From the NCBI RefSeq assembly GCF_023101205.1, contig NZ_CP078078.1, positions 1,178,001-1,242,000 on the forward strand: a stretch of DNA of 64,000 nt, read 5' to 3'. The position numbers and the translations under genes are program-made. This document shows positions 53,857 through 62,494 of the stretch, one piece after another. The notes under the pieces are model-generated. The model saw nothing but the letters and a program-made list of their open reading frames with translations. It did not search any database and was not told the DNA's origin. Numbering within the stretch: the first letter of the stretch is position 1; the number at the start of each line of letters is the position of its first letter. The DNA comes from Microbacterium aurugineum (lineage in GTDB: Bacteria; Actinomycetota; Actinomycetes; Actinomycetales; Microbacteriaceae).

Positions 53857-55161
53857 ATGACTGAGCATCCCGCGACGCCCCAGCTAAACGGCCTCGACGT
53901 GTACATCATCACTTATGACGAAGAAGGCAACGAGGAGCGACTTCTCCCTTCCGAGCTCACCGGTGACGTCACAGACCGATCACCGCATCTCGGCATCAAC
54001 AAGGGCACCTGGACTATTGATCGGATCAAGCACGGTCCGTTCATTGCCTCTGAGCCGCAGCTCAGACTGGTCAACGTCGGCAGCCTTGGTCGTGCCCTCG
54101 CCGTCAACGGCCATGGGACGACGCTGATCGTGGATCGGAGTGCGCCGCCGCTCGACGAAGACATTGCGGACGTTGACCAGCGCTACGACGTGGACATGAT
54201 GGGCGAAGCGGTCGTAGCTAGCATCACCAAGCGATACCCAACTCAGCCCCCTGAGACAAACGCGGAGATCGCGTCGAGGCTCGAGCGTGTCGCGGCCGCC
54301 TACGATTGCCGAATCATTGACGTCAGCTTCACCCTGGCCGGCGGGGGGACGCCGGAGGAGATGCTCTCTGACTGGCCTGAAGGCGACGAACTATTGGAGC
54401 CTTTCCGAGCTCAGACCATCGACACCTTGACCACGATGGCACACGACGTGACGGTCTCCATAGCGACAGACGAGGGTAAGACCATGGCCGCACTGCTCGA
54501 CGGGGCGGCGGCCATGGCTGACTACCTAAGCGCCACACAAACTGGCCCGCTCGATGCTTCTGCCGTGCTCAACCTGTTGCGGGGCGGGCACTTCAATCTG
54601 CTTATTGGGGAGTCCGAGTCCGACTACCTCGAAGTCAAGACTCAGATGCACGCAATCTCGGCACCCGGCGACACCGGCAAACGAGCGAAGGTCGAGCTGG
54701 CGCAGGATGTGGCTCGCTTCGCGAACGGCAGCGTCGATGCTGTCCTTGTGATCGGCTACCGTGAGCAGACTGGCGGTGGCAACCAGATCGGCAGCTTGAC
54801 ACCCGTTGCTGATGCGATCCTCAACATCCCCCAGATCCAGGAACTCTTGGATGCGCGTATCGTCCCGCCCCTCGACGGGCTCGTCATCGAGAAGTTCCCC
54901 ACTTCCCACGTCGAAAGCGTGCTAGCTATCTATGTCCCGACGCAACCTAGCGAGATGCAACCATACTTAGTGCACGGCGCAATCGTCGGGGGCAAGGTCG
55001 AGGGTGCGTTCTTCAGCATCGTGCGCCGCCGTGGCGAAGGATCTATCACCACCTCCGCACAGCAAATTCACGCGTACATCGTTGCTGGGAGACGATATCT
55101 CCGCGAGCCAGCTACCTCGGGCGGGCCAGCGAACCAGGGCGGAGCGCCAGTATCCTCGTGA
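53857..55161 (+). CDS. AlbA_2/Schlafen-domain protein
   Basis: The 434-residue product (start ATG 53857 chosen; ATG 53839 possible) has a C-terminal region with GESESDYLEVKTQMHAIS, then LAQDVARFANGSVDAVLVIGY, which resembles the AlbA_2/Schlafen ATP-binding domain. The E and K of DYLEVKTQ correspond to E259 and K261. N-terminal 240 residues are unknown. Its 3' end overlaps the HNH-like gene, so the two are coupled. Schlafen-like proteins act in defence and tRNA or DNA targeting; role here inferred from context. Confidence 0.62.
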   Translation: MTEHPATPQLNGLDVYIITYDEEGNEERLLPSELTGDVTDRSPHLGINKGTWTIDRIKHGPFIASEPQLRLVNVGSLGRALAVNGHGTTLIVDRSAPPLDEDIADVDQRYDVDMMGEAVVASITKRYPTQPPETNAEIASRLERVAAAYDCRIIDVSFTLAGGGTPEEMLSDWPEGDELLEPFRAQTIDTLTTMAHDVTVSIATDEGKTMAALLDGAAAMADYLSATQTGPLDASAVLNLLRGGHFNLLIGESESDYLEVKTQMHAISAPGDTGKRAKVELAQDVARFANGSVDAVLVIGYREQTGGGNQIGSLTPVADAILNIPQIQELLDARIVPPLDGLVIEKFPTSHVESVLAIYVPTQPSEMQPYLVHGAIVGGKVEGAFFSIVRRRGEGSITTSAQQIHAYIVAGRRYLREPATSGGPANQGGAPVSS

Positions 55162-56000
55162 TGATCGAGGGAATGAGCGACGGTATGCGTCAGCAAGAAG
55201 GGTTCCGGCCAGCTGGCCGGCAAACCAGGCGGGGCAGATGTGCGCTGTGCGGGACGACAGGAACCCTCACCAAAGCACATGTCCCCCCAAAGGCAGCTTT
55301 CAATGATGGCGAGTTCGCTTGGGGAGGAACGACCAGGGACAACCTGCTCACCTATGGACGAGCGCAGCGTGGGGGCGCGAACAGGTACGCACACTGCGAA
55401 GCTTGTAGAGCCTTCACATCTCCTTGGGATGATGAGTACATCCGATGGGCGCATTGCTTCGCCGGACACCTCGTTCGCTCGGCGTTGAAAGGCGAACGAA
55501 CCCACATTGCCGGACAGCTCACCGGTGTGCGTCCCGGCAGATTCGTTCGGGCTGCGATTGCAGGAATGACTGCCTTGACACCCGGACTGATCGACACACA
55601 CCCCGAGATTGTGCGGATGGTTCGCGAAGGCATCGCGGCTGAACCGCCTGAGGACATTCGATTCTTGATGGGCATCACACTAGGTCGGTCCGGGGTTCAT
55701 ATCGAGGGCAGCCACGGAGCCCGAGTGGTGAGGGCGATCCGCGATAGCAAGCGTGACGGGTGGACAGCCGGAACGTCACCGGCCTTGTCGGCCGTCGTGC
55801 ATTTCCCTCCCTTCAGTCTGCTTCTCGCCGACCGTCAGCTGGTTGAGTCCTATCCTCACGTCGATTGCACCGAGTTCCTGAAGCTTGGAGTCGACGAGGA
55901 GGCAGACGTCTCCATCACCCTTCCCGTCGTCGACCTCCCTACGACGTCAGGCTCACCCGTACCAATATCCATGCTTCGTTTTGTAGAAGCCCTCGCTTGA
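55158..56000 (+). CDS. HNH-like zinc-site protein coupled to the AlbA_2 gene
   Basis: The 280-residue product has CALCGTTGTLTKAHVPPKAAF with C28 and C31, H41, and a second pair C80/C83 in HCEACRAF, the pattern of a small HNH or restriction-type zinc nuclease fold. The rest is unrecognised. GTG 55158 overlaps the upstream AlbA_2 stop (TGA 55159-55161); the next ATG is 55161. Functional coupling with the AlbA_2 protein suggests a two-component system. Confidence 0.6.
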   Translation: MMIEGMSDGMRQQEGFRPAGRQTRRGRCALCGTTGTLTKAHVPPKAAFNDGEFAWGGTTRDNLLTYGRAQRGGANRYAHCEACRAFTSPWDDEYIRWAHCFAGHLVRSALKGERTHIAGQLTGVRPGRFVRAAIAGMTALTPGLIDTHPEIVRMVREGIAAEPPEDIRFLMGITLGRSGVHIEGSHGARVVRAIRDSKRDGWTAGTSPALSAVVHFPPFSLLLADRQLVESYPHVDCTEFLKLGVDEEADVSITLPVVDLPTTSGSPVPISMLRFVEALA

Positions 56001-56145
56001 GTCGCAGTCCTCCGATGTTGGACACGGAGCCCCACCGCGGCTCACTGGGATTGCCGCGTTCGAGGCGCTGGACGGGCGAGGCGGAGGGAGGGGCCGACGA
56101 CGAATGAAGTTGGAGCCTTGCCCGACGGCACTCCGGGCTCGACCA

Positions 56146-56631
56146 CTATCCCGAGGCAGCTTCTTGGATCGCCGTGGCGAGTTCGTCGTAGCCGACGACC
56201 GCGGTGGCGAGTTGCTGTGCTCGCAACCAAGTGAGAGTTGACTGCCCGGTTACCTCAAGCGCAACGCGCGAAAGCACGGCGAATCGCCAGTTCCCGATGT
56301 CGAGTTGGTCGAGCTGCTCTCGCCCGGCGAGATTCACCGCGAGAACGTAAGTGTCGGCGTTGTAGGTCGACTCGACGGCGTAAGTGTTCGTCTCAGGGTC
56401 GAGGAGCTTTCCGCGAAAACCTTAGAACGCGAGCGTGGACGGCTGTCGCTGCGCCCATCGCTGTACGAGTGCGCTGGACTTCACCTTGATGCGAATGTCG
56501 CCCCAGAGTACATCGAATGCGTCCCACTCGACGCGCACTGGCCGCTCAACCCCGGTAGCACGCCAAACGAGGTACTCGGCCAGCCACCCACGAACACTGT
56601 TCGTCGGGACGTCGGGTAGCGCGAACCGCAA
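56146..56631 (-). pseudogene. Nuclease-like gene broken by an in-frame stop
   Basis: Two frames on the minus strand are in phase: 56631-56422 (RGWLAEYLVWRATGVERPVR, WDAFDVLWGDIRIKVKSS) and 56337-56146 (NLAGREQLDQLDIGNWRFAV). The 84 bases between them, read in the same frame, continue sensibly (GKLLDPETNTYAVESTYNAD), so one TAA at 56422 seems to cut a single gene of about 160 codons. The first half has the RxxWLAEyL and IKVKSSALVQRW pattern of restriction-endonuclease-like proteins. The upstream start is TTG at 56631. Confidence 0.65.
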
Positions 56632-56662
56632 GAAGTTGGAGACTGACGCGACGAGGCTTCGT

Positions 56663-57166
56663 TCAACCGCAGAAGTCGCAGGCGCCCGACATTGGCATCA
56701 GCGTCGAGCAGCTGGGGCACGGCTGGCGCCGGTCCTCTCGCGCGGCATTCCACTCGATGTCCGGCACATGAGTCGGGCAGTAGAACCGGAAGTGACCGTT
56801 CGTCCCGGTGACGGGGTGGATGATGAGCGTCAGCTCACTCATCGGCCGCCACCGGGAGCGGATGCCGCAGGCCGAGCAGTACCTCTCGCCGAGCTTGGAG
56901 ATCTTGTCGGCGGGGTACGGGAAGTTGTACGACAGCTCCTTCATCGTCCAGATGCCAGCAGCGCTGTCGTCGGGATCTTCCTCGTACCCGGCGGGGAGGA
57001 ACGGGAGTTGTTCGCCTTCGAACGGGCCGCCCTTCAGCGTGTACACGGGGCCGTCAAGCCAGCGGAGTGTGGGGACGACTGCGCTGGGGTCGAGCTCGTA
57101 CCCAGTCATCTTCGGAAGGGGGACGGTTTGGCCGTCGAAAGGCCCGCCAGCGAAGAGATACTCCAT
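56663..57166 (-). CDS. Zinc-ribbon protein with duplicated GGPF motif
   Basis: The 167-residue product has two copies of a similar segment, FAGGPFDGQTVPLPKMTGYE and LKGGPFEGEQLPFLPAGYEE, a repeated beta unit, then two or three zinc-ribbon pairs (CSAC at 97-100, CPSC at 150-153 and CDFC at 163-166). Function unknown; the paired cysteines suggest binding of zinc or nucleic acid. Start ATG at 57166. It is divergent from the protease gene at 57250 by about 80 bases. Confidence 0.7.
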   Translation of the reverse strand: MEYLFAGGPFDGQTVPLPKMTGYELDPSAVVPTLRWLDGPVYTLKGGPFEGEQLPFLPAGYEEDPDDSAAGIWTMKELSYNFPYPADKISKLGERYCSACGIRSRWRPMSELTLIIHPVTGTNGHFRFYCPTHVPDIEWNAAREDRRQPCPSCSTLMPMSGACDFCG

Positions 57167-57249
57167 GCCCAGAGGGTAGCGCTACCAGGCGACGTCGTAC
57201 GCCGCCTGAATCGCATCCGCCAGCCCGTCACCACTGCTCTGCTTGGATC

Positions 57250-58062
57250 ATGCATGATTGGGAAATGGCCCTCCCTTCGTTCATGTCGGTACACATTAAA
57301 AGTGAACGAACGATGCCGGGGCCCCCGGAGCGTGACGTCTGCATCATCGCGGGCACGGGCTTCATCGTTGAGCACTGCGACGAGATGTTCCTCGTCACCA
57401 ACGGACACATCGTCACCGGATGCCACCGGTGGACGGACAAATACCTCGGAGTCCCCGCTCTGCCCCGCCGGCTGAAGATCAAGGTGCCGTTCTCGGCAGA
57501 GAACGCAGCCGGAGAGGGCGTCGCCCTCCTCGGGGTGCGTGAGCTTGTCATCGACCTTTTTGATACCGCTGATAACGCCAAGTGGCTCGTACATCCACAA
57601 CTGGGTAGGCGCGCAGATGTGGTCGCTATCGCTCTCGAGGATGCTGCTCGCTCGTCGATACCCGACTTACCCACCGCGCTCCTTCCGTACTCGCTCCCGC
57701 AAGACGACGCGGAGATGGAGCTCGATACGGCACAGGACCTCAGCGTGGTGGGATTTCCGTTCGGGCTTCGGGGCGGCGCTGACTCTGCAATCTGGGTACG
57801 AGGAACCATCGCTTCTGAACCCGCTTTCGGGTTCGAAGGCGAGCCATGCTTTCTCATCGACGCCCGAACTCGAGCAGGTCAGTCCGGTTCCCCGGTGATC
57901 CGATCCGATACTCGACCAGAGTCGGATGGCCAAGGATGGAGTCTCGTTGGCGTCTATTCCGGTAGGACAGATGAAGCCTCCGATCTCGGGAGGGTCTGGT
58001 CGCTTTCGGTCTTACGAGCGCTCCTTGATGCGCGCCAACGCGATGTCTTGACCTTTTTGTGA
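57250..58062 (+). CDS. Trypsin-like serine protease
   Basis: The 270-residue product has the trypsin-fold triad: H53 in LVTNGHIVTG, D123 in ADVVAIALED, S212 in RAGQSGSPVI. There is no signal peptide, so it acts inside the cell, and it has no PDZ domain. Starts at 57250 (MHDWEM) or 57265. Stand-alone cytoplasmic trypsin-like proteases are found as effectors in antiphage systems; here this is suggested by the island context only. Confidence 0.75.
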   Translation: MHDWEMALPSFMSVHIKSERTMPGPPERDVCIIAGTGFIVEHCDEMFLVTNGHIVTGCHRWTDKYLGVPALPRRLKIKVPFSAENAAGEGVALLGVRELVIDLFDTADNAKWLVHPQLGRRADVVAIALEDAARSSIPDLPTALLPYSLPQDDAEMELDTAQDLSVVGFPFGLRGGADSAIWVRGTIASEPAFGFEGEPCFLIDARTRAGQSGSPVIRSDTRPESDGQGWSLVGVYSGRTDEASDLGRVWSLSVLRALLDARQRDVLTFL

Positions 58063-58582
58063 GTCCTTGCGGGCCGCACCCTGGTCCGGATTCGTCGCTC
58101 CGCTGGGGTGCGCGGCGATCAAAAAGTCCGAACTGAACCTCTGTGCCCGCTAGCGTGCCCGCAGGCCCAGCTGCGAGCGGCCAAATACGCCCGGGATTCC
58201 GCGCTCGTTCTCGTGTCCCGCCGACGACGCCTCCTCTAAAGGCTCGCGTGCGGGCGCCGGGTGCCACCCTGAGTTTCTCGCCTCCCCTAGGTCTCATGAA
58301 GGTCTTGTACTCAGCTTTATGGCCGGCGTGAAAACGGTCATCGTGACCCATTTGCACCCTCCAAACTGCAGTCGATGGTTCGCACGGGGTTCTTGACGAA
58401 CGCGCATCAGGTGCGGGAAGCCGCGTCGATACGATGTGGGGAAGCATCGCGTCGGCTGAGAGTCATCGTCGGCGGAAGGCACACCTGAAGGGGCAACATG
58501 GGCACATCCATCTGCACTATTCGACGAAGGCCTGAAGTTCAGAAAATCACGGTGAAAGTCGACATCGAGGTTGTGAGTTTAC
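58063..58582. other. Intergenic region without recognisable genes
   Basis: About 520 bases. Small frames are present but show no coding bias. No clear terminator or promoter pair. The next gene's GTG (58583) has a GAGG 11 bases upstream. Confidence 0.6.
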
Positions 58583-59500
58583 GTGCACACCGAATTTGAC
58601 CCGTCGATGCTTCCGGAACTTCATGTCGTCAACTTCGATGAGCTCAAACAGACAAATGATGAGGATCCTTTCGTGCGCGAGGGCTTCGAGCTGCTGAAGG
58701 AAGCGTCGGTGCTGCTGATCGCGGTGGCTGGGATCCGCGCGAAAGGTCAAACCGGTGGATTGCAGCGCAACCACGCCATCGTCGTTGGTCACTACGCGCG
58801 CATGGCAAAGCTCATGACGAGTCTGATTCGGCAGATTGCCGATGGACACGGCGGCGATCAGCAGATCGCTGTGAGTCGTGAGTTCATGGACTCGGTATCT
58901 ACAGTGATGTATCTTCTCGCCGATCCGGGCGACGGGAGTCGATACACGTCCTACGTCATGGACAGCCTCGTCGCGGAGCGTGAGTTTCTGAAGGACGTCC
59001 GCGAGCAAGTCACGCAGCGCGGTGATGTCATGCTCCCCATCGAGGAGCGGATCAATCGCTCAATCGCGGAAACTCTTGCAGCGGCCGGGGTGCGCGAAGA
59101 GGACATCCCGTCTCGGCGGAGCAACGGGTGGCCAAACGCCCAGGTGCGCCTCGAGTTGCTCGGTCCCACTGCCTACGCCGCGTATCGAACCGGATCCGGC
59201 GCGGTGCATGGCAGCTTCGCGGACATCTACAAAAACCATCTCGATGAGGTAGCTGGTGGTTTCGAGATCGAGACGCGACCGCAGCGCTTTCGTCCGCAGC
59301 CCCTTCTGTCTATGGCGCTCCTGTCGCTGATCACGCTGGGTGACTACAGCCGCGTGTTCCTGGGCGCGCCCTTACCGGAGGGCTTCGAGGAGCGTGGTCG
59401 CGCGCTCGTGGCGCTTCTGCGTGACGTCGACGACGAGCACGAGCGGTATCTGACTGAGCGCCGCGGTCGTCGCGATCCAGATGGAGGAGCTGCATCATGA
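58583..59500 (+). CDS. DUF5677-like protein
   Basis: The 305-residue product, GTG start at 58583, is mostly helical: RNHAIVVGHYARMAKLMTSL and VSREFMDSVSTVMYLL, and a final YAAYRTGSGAVHGSF, similar to the DUF5677 family, some of which show HEPN-like folds. Confidence in the family is moderate. The stop overlaps the HExxH gene at 59497, so the pair is coupled. Function unknown. Confidence 0.6.
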   Translation: MHTEFDPSMLPELHVVNFDELKQTNDEDPFVREGFELLKEASVLLIAVAGIRAKGQTGGLQRNHAIVVGHYARMAKLMTSLIRQIADGHGGDQQIAVSREFMDSVSTVMYLLADPGDGSRYTSYVMDSLVAEREFLKDVREQVTQRGDVMLPIEERINRSIAETLAAAGVREEDIPSRRSNGWPNAQVRLELLGPTAYAAYRTGSGAVHGSFADIYKNHLDEVAGGFEIETRPQRFRPQPLLSMALLSLITLGDYSRVFLGAPLPEGFEERGRALVALLRDVDDEHERYLTERRGRRDPDGGAAS

Positions 59501-60495
59501 ACAAGTCCAGCGACAGTCCTGGTGGGATTCAGATCGTCGTCGAGAATCTGAGTGATGCGGGCGCCAGGCTTCTGGCCGCCGGCATCGAATCGAGCGGAAA
59601 TGGTGGCGCACTCGCGCTGTTGATCGGCGCGGTGACGGAAGCACTACGTCCCGAAGATCGTGCGAAGACCCGGTTAGTGATGACCGGTGATCTTGTGGCG
59701 ACGGTAAATGCGCGCGAGGACCGGACCAGTGCTCCCTACACGATGGAGCGCGGTGCGGGCATGGTTGCGGCGAAGACGATGCCGCCGAACGCCGAGGGCT
59801 TCGTTGACATCCTGATCCCGGTTCATTGGCTCCTGCCTCGCGACGATGCGAAGGAAACTGCCGAGCAGTCCCACCGACTTCGGCATCTCGCGGCGCACGA
59901 GGCAGTCCACGCCAGCATTTTTCACATCGGTGATGAGCCGTTCGATCTCCATCACCGGGAGGAGTTCGGCCATGCCGCGATGAACTTCATCTCGATGGCG
60001 AGCGAACAGATTGAGGAGCACCTCGCCGAGTATCTCGGATCGCAGATCACGGGGCACGAAGTCGAGCAGTCCGCGAGCAACGTCGAGGCATCAATCGAGG
60101 CGTGGCAGAACACGCTGGCGACCGAACTCCCAGCCATCCCCGAAAGTGACCCCGACTACTTCCAGCTCAGCATGCTCGTCACCTTCAATGCTCTGCACAT
60201 CCTCTGGAAGACCCTTGCTTACCTAGCGGCGGCGCTTCGTGCCGAAGGTGGCTTCCGCGCCGTGCCCAGCGACATTGCGGCGCTGCCCGGTTGGCGTGAA
60301 AACATCGAACCGTGGTGGGACCGGTACCTGGAGCTTCTGGGAGAGATCCCGATGACCGTCGAGGTGAGTATCGCAGCCACTGACGAGGTCGTCCGCGAGA
60401 TGGCGTTGCACTTGCAGACATGGGCTGACGAGCTTGGATTCGACTTCCACGACACGCCTCAGGGCGGGTTCTTCAGGATCAAGCTCTGGGATTGA
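59497..60495 (+). CDS. HExxH zinc-metalloprotease-like protein coupled to DUF5677-like gene
   Basis: The 332-residue product has a HEAVH motif at residues 134-138 (RHLAAHEAVHASIFH) and a downstream Glu-rich helix EQIEEHLAEYL that could supply the third zinc ligand, as in gluzincins. No signal peptide or membrane segment. It overlaps the DUF5677-like stop (ATGA). A protease with a helical partner in a defence island suggests a two-gene module, for example a sensor with a proteolytic effector (inference). Confidence 0.65.
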   Translation: MNKSSDSPGGIQIVVENLSDAGARLLAAGIESSGNGGALALLIGAVTEALRPEDRAKTRLVMTGDLVATVNAREDRTSAPYTMERGAGMVAAKTMPPNAEGFVDILIPVHWLLPRDDAKETAEQSHRLRHLAAHEAVHASIFHIGDEPFDLHHREEFGHAAMNFISMASEQIEEHLAEYLGSQITGHEVEQSASNVEASIEAWQNTLATELPAIPESDPDYFQLSMLVTFNALHILWKTLAYLAAALRAEGGFRAVPSDIAALPGWRENIEPWWDRYLELLGEIPMTVEVSIAATDEVVREMALHLQTWADELGFDFHDTPQGGFFRIKLWD

Positions 60496-60876
60496 AGGCA
60501 GACTCGCTCACTGAACACCTCCGAGGGAAACTCCCACGGTGCTGGCTGATTCCTGGGTGGGCTGACGTCGTCGTATCTGGCGCCGACCGCAGCAGGTGCG
60601 GCGAAGTATCAGCGTGACTGGTCGCGCCGCTATGCGACTTTCATGGCGCGGCGCTGACCCGCAGACGAGTACGTATACAGAGGCGGCGAGCCGATGTTGA
60701 CGTGTCGGGGCAGTTGCGCGAACGGAGTGGCTGACCGCGCCGCTGCCGAAGGCGAACCCGCCCAGCTGATCCGCTCATGCTCGTCGCAGGAAAACTCAGG
60801 CGCAGCAACAGGAAACACAGGAAGACAGTGGGGCGCTGATCGGCGCCACGAGTGGTTGTGCCAACAGCCCACCGAA
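60496..60876. other. Intergenic region, right edge of island
   Basis: About 380 bases without a supported gene. Short frames lack coding bias. It runs up to a terminator-type hairpin at 60877 that closes the convergent dihydrofolate-reductase-like gene. No direct repeat matching the tRNA-Pro 3' end was seen here. Confidence 0.6.
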
Positions 60877-60909
60877 AAGCCCTGGTGGGAGGAACTTCCA
60901 CCAGGGCTT
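60877..60909 (-). terminator. Terminator of the DHFR-like gene
   Basis: AAGCCCTGGTGG (60877-60888) pairs perfectly with CCACCAGGGCTT (60898-60909) over a nine-base loop GAGGAACTT. On the minus strand the stem is followed by TTTT, so it ends the 60974 gene, about 65 bases past its stop. Confidence 0.8.
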
Positions 60910-60973
60910 CGTCGTTTCCGCCGGAGTGTCGCGTGCGTCGCGGTCGGCGTTCTCCTGCCCGTCGAGAAACGTC

Positions 60974-61537
60974 CTAGTCGCGCCGGGGTCGATACCTCCG
61001 GCCGAAGCTCCTCTCTGCACCCTTGTACGTCTCGACGAGTTCCCAGTCGTAGCGTCGGCCGCCGGGGATGTCGAAGATCCGGATGCCGTCGCCGAGGAAC
61101 ACCGGGGCGACGAAGACCTGCAGCTCATCGATGAGGTCGTGCTCGAGCGCTTGGCGGGCGATGTCCGCGCTGATGATCTGCACGTCCTTGCCATCGGCGA
61201 TGACTTTGGCACGGCGGACGGCCTCGACGATGTCGACGTTGAGCGGGATGATCGTCGGATCGTCGGCGATCTCGTCGGGTCGGTGCGTGAGGACGAATTC
61301 TGTTCCTGACCATGCGCCACCGTACGCTTCGGCGGTCATCTCGTCGCGCTCGTCGCGCTGAGCCTTTGCGGCGTCATAGCCGGCTCTCCCCGAGATGATC
61401 ACTCCGACGTCGCCGGCCATGCCCGCTGTCATCCCCTCGGGGGCCGGCTCTGCGGCTGACATCCAGCTCATGTCGTGCCCCGGACCGGCGATGAAGCCGT
61501 CGATCGAGCTGGTGAACCCCCACGCGACTTTGCCCAT
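60974..61537 (-). CDS. Dihydrofolate reductase family protein (RibD C-terminal type)
   Basis: The 187-residue product has the NADPH-type N-terminus GKVAWGFTSSIDGFIAGPGH, the GVIISGRAGYDAA and EFVLTHRPDE segments and the final DELQVFVAPVFLGDGIRIFD, which is the RibD C-terminal/YwjB-type reductase, a frequent stand-alone enzyme of unknown substrate. Start ATG 61537. It is divergent from the HxlR regulator at 61710, which probably represses it. Confidence 0.88.
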   Translation of the reverse strand: MGKVAWGFTSSIDGFIAGPGHDMSWMSAAEPAPEGMTAGMAGDVGVIISGRAGYDAAKAQRDERDEMTAEAYGGAWSGTEFVLTHRPDEIADDPTIIPLNVDIVEAVRRAKVIADGKDVQIISADIARQALEHDLIDELQVFVAPVFLGDGIRIFDIPGGRRYDWELVETYKGAERSFGRRYRPRRD

Positions 61538-61644
61538 GGCTTCATCCGTTCCGGTCGTCTAGATGCGTCGGTGCGAACCCGTCGGCGGCATTCGCCATGT
61601 CACTGAGCACGAGAGTCATGTGAGCTCCAAACTACTTGTGTATC

Positions 61645-61693
61645 GCAATTGGTTTGAGCGTAGGCATGACCACTGGTAGATTGCAACTGGTTT
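61645..61693. promoter_or_regulatory. Two GCAAYTGGTTT direct repeats between DHFR-like and hxlR genes
   Basis: GCAATTGGTTT (61645-61655) and GCAACTGGTTT (61683-61693) are 38 bases apart, close to four turns of the helix. They lie in the intergenic region between divergent genes, the usual site of HxlR operators, and are probable binding sites of the regulator encoded at 61710. Confidence 0.6.
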
Positions 61694-61709
61694 CGTGAGG
61701 GGATGCAAA

Positions 61710-62210
61710 GTGGACACGCACCGATCCGGATGCCCGATCAACCTCTCGCTCGAGGTCTTCGGCGACAAGTGGTCGCTTCTCGTGCTGCGCGACGTCATGT
61801 TCGGCAACCGCCGCCACTACGGCGAACTGCTGGCGAACTCGGAAGAGCGCATCGCCAGTAACATCCTCGCGAACCGGCTCGCTCGACTCGTCGACCTGGG
61901 GATGCTCTCGCGTGCCGCGGATCCGTCCCACAAACAGAAGGTCCTCTACAGCCTGACCGAACCGTCGATCCAGCTCGTGCCGGTGTTCGCCCACCTCGGT
62001 GCGTGGGGTCGACGACACCTTCCTGCCTCTCCCGAGCTCGCCATCCGAGCAGAACTGCTCGAGAACGGGGGTCCCGCGCTCTGGGACACGTTCATGGATG
62101 AGCTCCGTGAACTGCACCTGGGGCTCCCGTGCGCCGACGGTGCCGCTGGCGTGCTCGACGATCTCACCGCGGCGTATCTCGCGGAGCGCGAGCGATCGGC
62201 TACGGCCTAG
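61710..62210 (+). CDS. HxlR family transcriptional regulator
   Basis: The 166-residue product from GTG 61710 (GAGGGGA seven bases upstream) is a winged helix: CPINLSLEVFGDKWSLLVLR and FGNRRHYGELLANSEERIAS, then ILANRLARLVDLGML and the wing YSLTEPS. HxlR regulators sense redox or reactive compounds; a Cys at the start (SGCPINL) fits the conserved sensing cysteine. It would control the divergent reductase. A longer start at GTG 61695 is possible. Confidence 0.88.
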   Translation: MDTHRSGCPINLSLEVFGDKWSLLVLRDVMFGNRRHYGELLANSEERIASNILANRLARLVDLGMLSRAADPSHKQKVLYSLTEPSIQLVPVFAHLGAWGRRHLPASPELAIRAELLENGGPALWDTFMDELRELHLGLPCADGAAGVLDDLTAAYLAERERSATA

Positions 62211-62494
62211 CTGATTCTCTGCGCTCATTCTTCGGACGTGTCAGACCGCATCCGTTGGTCGGGCGGGCCGATACGGGTCTCGGCATCGCCGCGCGACCGC
62301 TGTCAACCCCCTTCGTGGCGCGAGGGCACGCCTCGTACCGTGGCGTTTCGGCGATCGAACCGAACAATCTGCTCTGCCCACGCCCGTGAGTTCGTGCTGA
62401 TCTCGCTTCTCGAGCTCGTCGACGACGAACTGTTGGTGGAGGTCCCCGTCCGCACCCGATCAGACGCGAGTCCCGAGGAAGGGAAGATGCCCAT
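62211..62494 (+). other. Gap before the phosphoketolase gene
   Basis: A 284-base gap. One open frame (62238-62666) crosses into the phosphoketolase and is a shadow. No clear promoter was placed. Confidence 0.5.

Noticed and set aside
57854..58447. Minus-strand open frame overlapping the protease 3' end
   Set aside because: Low-complexity, basic, no recognisable protein features.
60546..60657. Short peptide ending MARR in the right-edge gap
   Set aside because: Possible remnant of a lost gene, but too short and with no recognisable match.
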